Shown one piece after another: positions 1-8,323 of a DNA stretch of 64,000 nt (the stretch's first letter is position 1; each line of letters begins with the position of its first letter). The stretch comes from Nitrospira sp. Lineage in GTDB: Bacteria; Nitrospirota; Nitrospiria; Nitrospirales; Nitrospiraceae. Position numbers and translations under genes: made by a program. The notes beneath the pieces are model-generated. The model was not told where the DNA came from. It was given only the letters and a program-made list of their open reading frames with translations, and did no database searches. The stretch spans positions 62,001-126,000 of the forward strand of contig JADJXO010000006.1 in the NCBI GenBank assembly GCA_016715825.1. Reading direction: 5' to 3'.

Positions 1-819
1 ATCTCGCAGATCACGGCCTAGCTCACATTCGAGAAGGAAGCTTCCTCCCCCCTGTCCCGGCAGCACATTGAGGATGCCTGGGATCGCGCGAAGTTTCATG
101 TCGCAGTCGGGGGGGACGGACTTGAGGGTGATGGAAACCTTCTCTGATTGGCGTAATCGGGCCGACAATTGTTCGGGGGTGTCCTCTGCGACGATGCGCC
201 CCTTGTTGATAATGACGACTCGTTGGCAGACTGCGGTCGCCTCCGGGAGGATGTGCGTGCTGAGGATCACGGAATGGGAACCGGCCAGGCTCTTGATCAG
301 CTCCCGGATCTCGATGATCTGCTTTGGGTCGAGCCCGACCGTCGGTTCGTCGAGGATCAGGACCGGGGGATCATGGAGCACCGCCTGTGCCAGCCCTACG
401 CGCTGGCGGTACCCGCGCGAGAGATTTCCGATCAGCCGATGACGCACTGAGCCTAGTTCAAGCTTGCCGATGGCTTGGTCGAGCCCTGCTGTGAGGGCCT
501 GCCCCGTCATGCCACGGAGACGGCCGACGAAGGTTAGATACTCGGTGACGGTGAGCTCCTGATAGACGGGTGGCGTCTCCGGCAGATAGCCGATCTGTCG
601 CTTGACTTCCAGTGGCTGATCCGTGCAATCAAATCCTGCGACACGAGCGTGGCCTTCTGTTGCCGGCATAAAGCACGTGAGGATCCGCATCGTGGTCGTC
701 TTGCCAGCCCCATTGGGACCGAGAAATGCCAACACCTCTCCCTTGGCCACCGAAAAGGTGACGCGATCGATTGCCGTATGATGGCCGTACCGCTTGGTAA
801 TGTTGTGAACGTCGATCAC
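1..819 (-). CDS. ABC transporter ATP-binding protein (partial, 3' end outside window)
   Basis: ATPase subunit of an ABC-2 type exporter (GldA/NatA/CcmA-like), expected to energise a membrane permease lying beyond the left edge. Read on the minus strand from a GTG at 819, the frame stays open to base 1, giving about 273 residues. Visible motifs are Walker A (GPNGAGKTT, about residue 34), a degenerate signature region (NLSRGYRQRVGLAQ), Walker B plus D-loop (LILDEPTVGLDP) and the H-loop histidine (STHILPE). The C-terminal part after Walker B resembles the regulatory extension of gliding/NatA-type ATPases. The start is uncertain because no strong ribosome-binding site precedes the GTG and the frame is open a further 84 bases upstream without an ATG. 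The substrate cannot be inferred. Confidence 0.9.
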   Translation of the reverse strand, partial: MIDVHNITKRYGHHTAIDRVTFSVAKGEVLAFLGPNGAGKTTTMRILTCFMPATEGHARVAGFDCTDQPLEVKRQIGYLPETPPVYQELTVTEYLTFVGRLRGMTGQALTAGLDQAIGKLELGSVRHRLIGNLSRGYRQRVGLAQAVLHDPPVLILDEPTVGLDPKQIIEIRELIKSLAGSHSVILSTHILPEATAVCQRVVIINKGRIVAEDTPEQLSARLRQSEKVSITLKSVPPDCDMKLRAIPGILNVLPGQGGGSFLLECELGRDLRD

Positions 820-1301
820 GAAAGTGATATCGGTGCGAACAACTGTGGTATTTGGAGCAGTCTCGCTCTCAAAACAACAATCTGAGCAGCAACCACAGGG
901 ATATTACTCACAACATCCGAGGCAGTCAAGACGGCCATGTGGCTTAAGAGTGACAGATGACTCCATCACGCTGAATGTTCGTGCGAACGGGGTCGTCGTA
1001 CAGGAACAGTTCTTCGCCGTTCCGGATGGCTCATTCATGAGTCTCGATCTTGTCATTCGAGGACGTGTCAACTTAAGGTGTTGAATTTCGATCTCATCTC
1101 ATTTATATCTGGACCCCGATAGAGTAGACCGTTGTCGGTTTTGTGTAGGGTGACTCTCCTCATGGATCCACTACGGTTTCCATACGGAGGTGGGGGAGGC
1201 AGGTACTCCGGTCGGTATTGTTGAAAGCCCATACCTTTCATACTCTGATCTCCACTCGTCCCAGAAGTAAACGATTCCGGTAGAGGGAGGCGGCTCATAG
1301 C
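820..1301. other. Intergenic region without a convincing gene
   Basis: About 480 bases lie between the divergent ABC ATPase and rlpA genes. Two short open frames exist (plus strand 824-1084, minus strand 1068-1319). Neither has a clear ribosome-binding site or a recognisable family pattern. The minus frame would encode a run of five prolines (from a G-rich patch near 1185-1200), which looks like composition rather than a domain. Promoters for both flanking genes should lie here, but I could not identify a good -35/-10 pair. Confidence 0.5.
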
Positions 1302-1935
1302 ATGAACACCTACTCTCATCGCACTCGGCTCTCAACCTCAAGTTCTTTTGCGCTCTTCTTCTGCCTCTCCCTGGGGGCCTGCTCATGGGTTCCCAAGGGG
1401 GACATGCAACTTGACGTCGGCATCAAGGATCGAGGAGTGGCTTCCTGGTATGGTGCAGTTCCACGGCAGGAAGGCGGCGAACGGCGAACTGTTCGACATG
1501 GAAGCTCTGACCGCGGCACACCGTACCATGCCACTAGGGAGTGTGGTCCGTGTCACCAACCTCATCAATGGCAAACATCTCCATGTGCGGATTACCGACC
1601 GAGGTCCCTATGAAAAAGGGCGAATCATCGATCTGTCTCGCAGAGCGGCGATGCAATTGGGTATGGAGCATGAGGGATTGACGTATGTGCAGATTGAGAT
1701 CGTCGGTGAGCGCCGTCCGGAGCTCATGTGGCTTAAAGAGACCTTTGCTGGACGAACGGCTTCGGTGCTGACGGATGCCAGACCATGGTTTGACCGGACT
1801 TCATCCGGCATGACTGCTCACGCTCGAAATCTTCAGGGTGACCTCTGGGTAGCCAGGCGGAATCGTTGGGCTCTGGCGATGCTTGCGGTCGATCATTCAG
1901 TGGGATCTCCGGTCCCCGCATTAGTGCTTGCCTAA
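1302..1935 (+). CDS. rlpA: RlpA-like septal ring lipoprotein (frameshifted)
   Basis: RlpA proteins are outer-membrane lipoproteins with a double-psi beta-barrel; characterised members are lytic transglycosylases acting on denuded peptidoglycan at the septum. The 5' frame gives a lipoprotein signal ending in a lipobox (LSLGAC, Cys about residue 27) and then GVASWYGA. The family motif continues in another frame as FHGRKAANGELFDM, LTAAHRTMPLGSVVRVTN and VRITDRGPYEKGRIIDLS, the last carrying the catalytic Asp region. The switch falls near base 1458, so the gene is broken by one indel. After the barrel about 75 residues follow without a recognisable SPOR domain. The frame break is probably a sequence error because both halves are well conserved. 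Confidence 0.85.
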
Positions 1936-1961
1936 TCTCACCGACATTGATTCTATCCTGG

Positions 1962-1991
1962 TTGACAGTGTGCAAAGGTCTCCACTAGACT
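1962..1991 (+). promoter_or_regulatory. Sigma-70-type promoter for the 2066 gene
   Basis: TTGACA at 1962-1967 and TAGACT at 1986-1991 are separated by 18 bases. It lies 75 bases upstream of the small basic protein gene and is oriented towards it and the HEAT-repeat gene. Confidence 0.6.
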
Positions 1992-2065
1992 GCCGGTTCT
2001 CATTCTCAAATGAGAGCACCAACCGATAGAGCGTTCGTTTATCGTCAAGGGGGAGGCACAGATCG

Positions 2066-2278
2066 ATGGCCAAAAAGCGGGTAGCGGAGCCGGAAGAAGC
2101 GAAAATCAAAAAGAAGATTGCCGCCAAGCTCACCGACCACAAGTCTTCGCAAGGAGACACTGCACTCAGATCTCTAAAAAAGCGATTGAAAAGAGAGCAA
2201 CGGAAGAGGCGGGCCCTTGCCCAACGGAAGAAGCAAGCGGCTGGAAATAAGGCAGAGGCGGCCACCGCATCAAGTTAG
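2066..2278 (+). CDS. Small basic hypothetical protein (70 aa)
   Basis: A 70-residue Lys/Arg/Ala-rich protein starting MAKKRVAEPEEAKIKKK and containing a strongly basic middle (SLKKRLKREQRKRRALAQRKK). It is preceded by a purine-rich ribosome-binding site (GGGGGAGG at about 2049-2056) and a good promoter at 1962-1991. It has no recognisable domain. The charge pattern would suit a nucleic-acid- or ribosome-associated protein, but that is inference only. The HEAT-repeat gene follows 37 bases downstream and may be co-transcribed. Confidence 0.65.
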   Translation: MAKKRVAEPEEAKIKKKIAAKLTDHKSSQGDTALRSLKKRLKREQRKRRALAQRKKQAAGNKAEAATASS

Positions 2279-2315
2279 GTATGTGGTTAGGATAGTTGGA
2301 ACTGGTAGTACTTCT

Positions 2316-3149
2316 ATGGAGCAAACTCAAAAATCTCCATTGCCGGGTATGAACCCCCTTGGTCATCACGCCAGTGATAGTCCTCTGGATGGCGACGTCG
2401 CTGATTCGACGCAGTCCGAGCCGCTCGCACCTGCTGAATCAGGTGGTCGTGGCCAAGAAGCAGTCGCGCTTGACGAAGAGCAAATTAAGGATGAGATCGA
2501 TATCCAGATCGATCTCCTCAAGGATCCTGATTGGGTCGTTCGTCGAGAAGCTGTCATCACGCTCGGGGAGATGGGCGATGAACGATGTGTGGAGCCATTG
2601 GCTCGCGCATTGCGCGATGGGGATTGGCAGGTCCGTGAAGTGGCCATCGAGGCGATGGGGCAGGTGGGCTCTCCCGCCGTTGAGACGCTCCTGAAACTGT
2701 TGCGCGACTGGGAAGTGCGCAAATATGCTATTTTGGCGCTTGGGAAAATTCGCGATGAGCGGGTGCTCGATCCCTTAATGCTTCAACTTCGGAACGATGA
2801 GTTTAAAGATGATGCCATTCATGCCTTGGTGGAACTCGGTGAGCCTTCGGTCGAGAAGTTGATCGCAGCGCTTCGAGACAAAGATGAAAACGTTCGAAAG
2901 AGTGCGGTGCTGGCCTTGGGGCGGATCAAGAACAGCGATGCCATCACTCCGCTCATCACCATGCTCGGTGATCAAGACTGGTTCACTCGGCTGACGGCGG
3001 CTGCTGCTTTGGAGTCCATCGGCGACGACCGGGGACGCGAGGCGATCAAACCCTTGCTCAAGGACCCGGACATGGTCGTGAAGATGCGCGTCGAGCGCAT
3101 CCTTGCCAAGTGGAAGAAACCGTCCCCTTCACAGACGACCAACGCCTGA
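2316..3149 (+). CDS. HEAT-repeat (PBS lyase type) protein
   Basis: A 277-residue soluble protein. The first 65 or so residues are low-complexity and acidic. The rest is a run of about six HEAT repeats of roughly 30 residues, each with the pattern DPDWVVRREAVITLGEMGD, DGDWQVREVAIEAMGQVG, DKDENVRKSAVLALGRIKN and so on. HEAT repeats form an alpha-solenoid for protein binding, and related proteins include phycobilin-lyase-like scaffolds. I chose ATG 2316 because the longer open frame (from 2217) would overlap the upstream gene and its N-terminus is not protein-like. No catalytic residues are visible. The gene converges with the minus-strand gene ending at 3151, with only one base between the stops. 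Confidence 0.85.
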   Translation: MEQTQKSPLPGMNPLGHHASDSPLDGDVADSTQSEPLAPAESGGRGQEAVALDEEQIKDEIDIQIDLLKDPDWVVRREAVITLGEMGDERCVEPLARALRDGDWQVREVAIEAMGQVGSPAVETLLKLLRDWEVRKYAILALGKIRDERVLDPLMLQLRNDEFKDDAIHALVELGEPSVEKLIAALRDKDENVRKSAVLALGRIKNSDAITPLITMLGDQDWFTRLTAAAALESIGDDRGREAIKPLLKDPDMVVKMRVERILAKWKKPSPSQTTNA

Positions 3150-3150
3150 G

Positions 3151-3606
3151 TCACTGGCTCAGGAGTTGATCCATCCTGACTTGAAGCTCGTCCAACTTCT
3201 TCAACGTAACCGCTTTCCCCATGGCAACCTCCAGCTTCACGTCTTGGAGTGATCCGGCTAGATCTCGTAGGGCCTTCGTCATGGAATCGGCTTTGGCTCC
3301 CTTGGTCAGGGCTTCCACCGTATCGATGGCTTGCGACAGCTCCTTTGCTGCGTCGCCGTACCGTCGCTCGACTAGGTGGGCCTTGGTCTGTACCAATCTG
3401 GATTTGGCGTCCACGAGCCCTTGACGACGGCGGAGATCGCGCTCGATCCCGAGCGTGGTATCTAACACATTTCTGGATACATCTTTTAAGGACTGCTGCA
3501 GCTCGGCGACGGTTCGCTGCAGTGTGCCGACGGGTCGTTGCCCCATATAATAACCTGCTCCGAAAGCGCCGACGAGCAGCAGGAGCACCGTGAGAAATTT
3601 CACCAT
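3151..3606 (-). CDS. Membrane-anchored coiled-coil protein of unknown function
   Basis: A 151-residue protein with one N-terminal hydrophobic segment (residues 4-21, FLTVLLLLVGAFGAGYYMG) and a long helical, heptad-like remainder (LQRTVAELQQSLKDVS and further). It is probably inserted in the inner membrane with a periplasmic coiled coil, or uses the segment as an uncleaved signal anchor. It lies 13 bases downstream of the 470-aa HEAT-repeat gene on the same strand, so the two are likely co-transcribed with glgP. I do not recognise the family. Confidence 0.75.
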   Translation of the reverse strand: MVKFLTVLLLLVGAFGAGYYMGQRPVGTLQRTVAELQQSLKDVSRNVLDTTLGIERDLRRRQGLVDAKSRLVQTKAHLVERRYGDAAKELSQAIDTVEALTKGAKADSMTKALRDLAGSLQDVKLEVAMGKAVTLKKLDELQVRMDQLLSQ

Positions 3607-3619
3607 AATAGTTTCCTTG

Positions 3620-5032
3620 TTAACGGCGACGTGTTCCTGAAGTCAGATGCATGATCTGTTGCAGCAGGCTCTGTGCCGACGCGATGCGTACCGCCTCATC
3701 GGAGTCTTGGAGCCCTTGGACCAGTACCGGGACGGCCTCGGCGCGGCTCTTTCGTAATGCTTTAGCAGCCATCAGCCGAGGGAGCGGTTGCTGGTCTTGG
3801 AGGAGCGTGTGCAGGAGCGTCAGGACTTGCTTGTCCGAGGAGGCACTCAGTGCTTGTGCCGCTGCACTGCGAATGGAAGGGTCCTTGTGTCGCGCGAGTT
3901 CGGTTGCAATAGCCAGGGCCGAGCCATCGCCTAGACGGAGCAACCCCTCAACGGCACTGGCACGGACGTGAGGATTGGGGTCCCGGGTGAGCGCCAGCAG
4001 GAGGGGCCGATTCTCCTTGATGCCGAGTCGTCCTAAGCTTGTGGCGGCCACGCCACGCACCATCCCTATTTCGTCCCCGATGGCATGTGTCAACGGAGCG
4101 ACGCCGTGTGGAGAACCAAATTCTCCCAATGCTCCTGCGGCAAAGGCTCGTACGGATGGGTCGGGATCATATACGGCTTGGGACAGGACGGCCAGGCTGC
4201 CAGGGTGTTTGAGGCGCCCCAGCGCTCCGAGCGCCGCCATTCTCGACTCAGCATCCGGCAAGGTCGCGGCGCTCTTGATATCGTTCAGTTTCTCGGGAAG
4301 GCCAAGTTTGACCAACGCTGCGTAGGCAAAGACGGCTTCAGGTCCGTCTTCGGTGCGGGCGACGTCGAGGAGCCGTTGTCGAACATCACTTGCCTTCGCA
4401 TCACCCAACGCCGTCATGGCGGCAATGCGGACGGTCGGCATCTCATCTCTCAATGCGCGACGCAAGGCGCCGGATTTTGCCGCGAGTCCGGCTTTCCCGA
4501 TCGCTTCAGCGGCTCGTGCTCGTACGACCACTGAGGTATCCAGTAACCCATCTTCCAACAACGCGGCGGTTTCCGGCAGGCCTAACTCGGCCAGAGCCGA
4601 GTAGGCAGCGATGCGAACATGTTCGTGGCGGTCTCGGACGTGGCTGGTGATCACACCAAGCGCCAAGGGACGGAGGAGGGAGTGATCATGGGAGTTTCTG
4701 GCCTGGTTCAACTTTGCGTAGATTGTCAGTGCATCGTCTGTTCGTCCTAGCCGGACATAACTCAGCAAGGCCAGCCGGAGGAATGATTTCGAGGGAGTTG
4801 CGTCGGGAGGCAACTCCCTGAACAAACTCGCCACCGCCGGGTAATCGCCGGCTTTGAACAAAGCCGCAGCCTTGGGCTCAACCTTTGAAGAGGGTTCTGG
4901 CAGGGCAGCATGGAGCGTCGTTGGAACGATGAGGCTCAGCACGAGCGTGCCCCATACCCACAGGCTGGGTATTCCATTGTTCCGCGATTGCTCCAGAGGG
5001 CGCCGGTTCCTTGCGTCGAACCAAACTACCAT
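3620..5032 (-). CDS. Secreted or membrane-anchored HEAT-repeat protein
   Basis: A 470-residue protein with an N-terminal hydrophobic stretch (LWVWGTLVLSLIVPTTLHA, about residues 24-42) that looks like a signal peptide ending in AxA-like residues. A short TPR-like region follows (AALFKAGDYPAVASLFREL), and then at least eight HEAT repeats (for example DPNPHVRASAVEGLLRLGD). The start at ATG 5032 overlaps the glgP stop as ATGGTAG, typical of translational coupling; the longer frame from 5152 would run deep into glgP. The periplasm is the likely location. The function is unknown, and the fold indicates protein-protein scaffolding. Confidence 0.85.
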   Translation of the reverse strand: MVVWFDARNRRPLEQSRNNGIPSLWVWGTLVLSLIVPTTLHAALPEPSSKVEPKAAALFKAGDYPAVASLFRELPPDATPSKSFLRLALLSYVRLGRTDDALTIYAKLNQARNSHDHSLLRPLALGVITSHVRDRHEHVRIAAYSALAELGLPETAALLEDGLLDTSVVVRARAAEAIGKAGLAAKSGALRRALRDEMPTVRIAAMTALGDAKASDVRQRLLDVARTEDGPEAVFAYAALVKLGLPEKLNDIKSAATLPDAESRMAALGALGRLKHPGSLAVLSQAVYDPDPSVRAFAAGALGEFGSPHGVAPLTHAIGDEIGMVRGVAATSLGRLGIKENRPLLLALTRDPNPHVRASAVEGLLRLGDGSALAIATELARHKDPSIRSAAAQALSASSDKQVLTLLHTLLQDQQPLPRLMAAKALRKSRAEAVPVLVQGLQDSDEAVRIASAQSLLQQIMHLTSGTRRR

Positions 5033-7194
5033 GTCGTCGGCATGCGCACCGTCGCGGGACGGTACATGAGACTGACATAATCCTTGAGCATGCGCGTAGT
5101 GCAGAACTGAGGAGCGACGGTGCGTATGCATTCTTTGACCATTTGGAGCCAACCTCGAGGAATATCGTCTCGATCGCGCTGGTAAAACAACGGGACAACT
5201 TCTTGTTCCAATAGACGATAGAGTTGCTCCGCATCATGATGATCTTGAGCCTGCGCGTCAGCGGGCTCACTTAACGGTTGGATTCCCCACCCGTTGGCTC
5301 CATTGTAGCCCTCGACCCACCACCCATCGAGAATGCTCAGATTCAGGACGCCGTTCAGCGCGGCTTTCATCCCGCTGGTGCCGCTGGCCTCCATGGGGAA
5401 GCGAGGGGTGTTCAACCAAATGTCGACACCTTGGACCAGATACTTCGCCATGTGCATCTCGTAATCTTCAAGGAATGCAATACGGCCTCCCAGTTTATGG
5501 TCATGGCAGAAATTCAGCACTTCGTGAATGAAGTACCGACCCGGCTCATCGGCTGGATGGGCCTTGCCGGCAAACACGAGCTGGACCGGTCGCCAACGGT
5601 CCTGGAGCAGCGCTTTTAATCGTTCCAAATCTCGAAAGAGCAAGGTAGCCCGCTTGTACGTTGCGAACCGTCGGGCGAACCCGATCGTCAACGCTTCGGG
5701 GTCCAGGAGCGTTCCACGAGTGAGGACTTGCGATGGTTGGAGATGTCCATGCATCCACCCGTTTCTGGCGCGTTCACGGATAAAGCCCATCAGTTTTCGC
5801 TTCATCGTCTGTCGAACCGCCCACAGCTCATGGTCGGGCACATCCATCACGCGCTGCCACATGGCTGGGTCGTCGCAGGTCTGGGTCCAGGTTGGGCTCA
5901 AGGTCTTGCCGTACAGGTGGTGGAGTTCCGGTGAGATCCATGTCGGCACATGAATGCCGTTGGTCACACTCCGGATCGGGATTTGGTCGCTCGGCAATCC
6001 CGGCCAAAAGTGTTGCCACATTTCTCGTGACACACGGCCATGCTCGCGGCTGACGCCGTTGACATGGGCCGAGAGGCGCATGACGAGCGCCGTCATATTG
6101 AAGCCATGTCCGCCTGATTCGGGAGTCTCGCCGAGACGGAGAAACTCGTCGCGTGAGAGCCCGAGTTGTTCCCAATACCCGGCAAAGTACCGATCCATCA
6201 GATGGTGCGGGAACACATCGTGCCCGGCCGGCACAGGAGTGTGCGTGGTGAATACCGTGCTTTGGCGGACAAGCTCGCTGGCTTCCGCGTGAGACGAGCC
6301 CTTGTGAACATATTCTCGCACCCGTTCCAAGGTCAGGAACGCAGAATGTCCTTCATTGGCGTGCCACACCGATGGCGAGATGCCGAGCGATCGCAGCATG
6401 CGCACGCCGCCGATCCCCAACAAGATTTCCTGACAGAGCCGCATTTCCTGATCGCCGCCGTAGAGACGGGCGGAGAGGGCGCGGTCCTCCGGGCTGTTTT
6501 CCGGCACATCCGTATCGATCAAATATAACGGAATGCGACCAGCCAACACTTTCCAGACCGCCGCGGTCACACGACGACCGCCCATGTCGACGACGAATCG
6601 GTACGGTTCCCCCGACGGAGTCCGGGCCAAGTGGACCGGAGACTCGTCGCGATTGAACGGGGCATAGGCCGCTTCTTGCCATCCCTCGGGTGTGATGCGT
6701 TGGCGGAAATATCCTTGCGGATACATGAACCCGATTCCGACGAGCGGGAGCCCAAGGTCGCTCGCCTCTTTACAGTGGTCTCCGGCCAAGATGCCGAGGC
6801 CGCCGCTATAAATCGGCACGGAGGCATGTAGCCCGAACTCCGCCGAGAAGTAGGCGATCGTTGTTTTCGTCATATCGGCCTGGTGCGTCCCGGCCCAGCT
6901 CTTCTTATTGCTCAGATATTCGTCGAACATCCGAAACACTGCTGAGTATTGACGGAGGAATGATGGATCCTCGGCCAAGCGCGTCAATCGGTCCGGTTTG
7001 ACATCGGCCAGCAGTTTGACCGGGTTGTGGTGCGTGAGAAACCAGAGCGTTGGATCGATTGTTTCAAACAGCTGGCGCGCCTCCAGTGTCCAGCTCCACC
7101 ACAAATTCTGTGCAAGTTCGGGGAGACGACTCAGATTCTGGGGGAGCGAACTATGTCTGCCATTGGGAGAATCCACAAGCACTCCTTTAGTCAA
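5026..7194 (-). CDS. glgP: Alpha-glucan (glycogen) phosphorylase
   Basis: A 722-residue GT35-family enzyme that releases glucose-1-phosphate from alpha-1,4-glucan using pyridoxal phosphate. It belongs to the shorter bacterial and archaeal AgpA-type subgroup, which begins with a domain aligned to the NLWWSW motif seen here at about residue 31. Other landmarks are YFSAEFGLHASVPIYSGGLG, ITNGIH-like VTNGIHVPTW, and the PLP-lysine region EASGTSGMKAALNG near residue 615. The gene is intact and full length for this subgroup. It follows an unknown 278-aa gene by 45 bases and overlaps a HEAT-repeat gene downstream, which suggests a four-gene operon on this strand. The role is glycogen mobilisation. 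Confidence 0.95.
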   Translation of the reverse strand: MTKGVLVDSPNGRHSSLPQNLSRLPELAQNLWWSWTLEARQLFETIDPTLWFLTHHNPVKLLADVKPDRLTRLAEDPSFLRQYSAVFRMFDEYLSNKKSWAGTHQADMTKTTIAYFSAEFGLHASVPIYSGGLGILAGDHCKEASDLGLPLVGIGFMYPQGYFRQRITPEGWQEAAYAPFNRDESPVHLARTPSGEPYRFVVDMGGRRVTAAVWKVLAGRIPLYLIDTDVPENSPEDRALSARLYGGDQEMRLCQEILLGIGGVRMLRSLGISPSVWHANEGHSAFLTLERVREYVHKGSSHAEASELVRQSTVFTTHTPVPAGHDVFPHHLMDRYFAGYWEQLGLSRDEFLRLGETPESGGHGFNMTALVMRLSAHVNGVSREHGRVSREMWQHFWPGLPSDQIPIRSVTNGIHVPTWISPELHHLYGKTLSPTWTQTCDDPAMWQRVMDVPDHELWAVRQTMKRKLMGFIRERARNGWMHGHLQPSQVLTRGTLLDPEALTIGFARRFATYKRATLLFRDLERLKALLQDRWRPVQLVFAGKAHPADEPGRYFIHEVLNFCHDHKLGGRIAFLEDYEMHMAKYLVQGVDIWLNTPRFPMEASGTSGMKAALNGVLNLSILDGWWVEGYNGANGWGIQPLSEPADAQAQDHHDAEQLYRLLEQEVVPLFYQRDRDDIPRGWLQMVKECIRTVAPQFCTTRMLKDYVSLMYRPATVRMPTTW

Positions 7195-7239
7195 AATAGC
7201 GAATCGAATATCGGCAATGACGGGCGATCACTGGTGGGA

Positions 7240-8076
7240 TCAGGCGTGCCCGGCCTTATGCCATGAGGCCCATTCTTTGGAGAATGCCACGGCGGCATAG
7301 CGTTCGCCAAGGATTTTTGCGACTTGGTTGAGTAGTTTGGTGAGTTGCTGCAGTTCGGACGGCGTGAGATCCTCACGAAACCGTGGGTGAAGTCCCCACC
7401 GGGTTTCGACTTCCTCTCCAGACACGCTCGACATCAAGCTGATCAGCTTAATCTCCTGCCCGGTGGATTTGTTGAGATCGGTGGTGGCCCCGGCAGGCGT
7501 TGGGACAGACTGTGGTGTTTCCTGGGAGGGCGGAGTCTGTCCTTGCAGGATTGCGCTGAGCGCCGGTACGACTGCGCTGGCGCAGAGTGTCGCGGCCGAG
7601 CTGAGCTGTGCATTGCCCGGCGCGCCAAGCGCGTCGGCCACTTTCTCACCGAACTCGCGGAACATCTCGTTCTTGGTTTTGGAGTCTTCGGAGATCAGGA
7701 ACTTGTAGTGCTCATAGGTCTGTCGACTGTCCGCCACGGTCGTGCCGATGGTCATGACGATTTCCATCTGATCGGTATTGTTTCCAAACGCCGGCGCTAG
7801 GGCTCGTTGCATCTGTTGCGTCACGGCGTCTTCCAGACCGTTCATGAATTCCATCTGATCCTTTAAGGGTATGTGCAGGGCTACGAGCCGATCCGTGAGG
7901 TTGAACATGATCTTCATGAATTCCAGGTAGATGCCCCACTCATCCTGGCGCTTGAGTTTCAGCGCCTGCTCGGGGGCATTGCGCTTCATCATCGTGACCG
8001 ATTCGCCCGAGACAGCAAGCATCAGTTCGGCCAGCTGGCGAAGGCGTTCTTTGTATTCAGTCGTGGCAGTAGTCAT
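7240..8076 (-). CDS. Hypothetical protein upstream of glgP (278 aa)
   Basis: A soluble, mainly helical 278-residue protein starting MTTATTEYKERLRQLAELML. No signal peptide or membrane segment is seen. The first 160 residues are rich in helix-forming residues and methionine (FMKIMFNLTDRLVALHIPL). A Pro/Thr/Gln-rich linker lies near residues 183-205, followed by a second helical part with the pattern RWGLHPRFREDLTPSELQQL. A good ribosome-binding site (GAGGAG) sits five bases before the ATG. It is the first gene of the strand that includes glgP. The family is not recognised and no function is assigned. Confidence 0.75.
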   Translation of the reverse strand: MTTATTEYKERLRQLAELMLAVSGESVTMMKRNAPEQALKLKRQDEWGIYLEFMKIMFNLTDRLVALHIPLKDQMEFMNGLEDAVTQQMQRALAPAFGNNTDQMEIVMTIGTTVADSRQTYEHYKFLISEDSKTKNEMFREFGEKVADALGAPGNAQLSSAATLCASAVVPALSAILQGQTPPSQETPQSVPTPAGATTDLNKSTGQEIKLISLMSSVSGEEVETRWGLHPRFREDLTPSELQQLTKLLNQVAKILGERYAAVAFSKEWASWHKAGHA

Positions 8077-8099
8077 GACTCTCCTCTTAGCGATCGAGG

Positions 8100-8128
8100 A
8101 TTATAGCGGAGAGGTGCAAAGGGAAAAA
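8100..8128 (-). promoter_or_regulatory. Possible promoter of the 8076-3151 minus-strand operon
   Basis: On the minus strand a perfect TATAAT (8105-8100) lies 24 bases upstream of the 278-aa gene. The best -35 at 17-base spacing is only TTTTTC (8128-8123), so the assignment rests on the -10 element and its position. Confidence 0.4.
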
Positions 8129-8323
8129 AGAGGTGAATTCAGTAATTCGTTGTCCCTTCTGTACCTCACAGTTAGGATTGCCAGAGAAATTGATGCTTTT
8201 GAAAGGGGAAAAGGTGGAGTGCTCTCACGGCATCCTAGAGACAGCCATGCGCAGTTGTCGATCTGCGAGAGTGCCGTGGGGCAGAAGTGTGACTTAAGGC
8301 GTGCGTTGAGAGGTGTGTGATCG

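Noticed and set aside
824..1319. Two short overlapping open frames, one on each strand
   Set aside because: No ribosome-binding site and no family pattern; the proline run comes from a G-rich patch.
3146..3166. Bidirectional terminator at CCTGAG-7-CTCAGG between convergent genes
   Set aside because: The 6-bp stem is short, lacks a T-run on either side and overlaps both stop codons.
2460..4870. Direct DNA repeats in the HEAT genes
   Set aside because: The repeats are at protein level only; the nucleotide sequence has diverged, so no tandem DNA repeat is listed.
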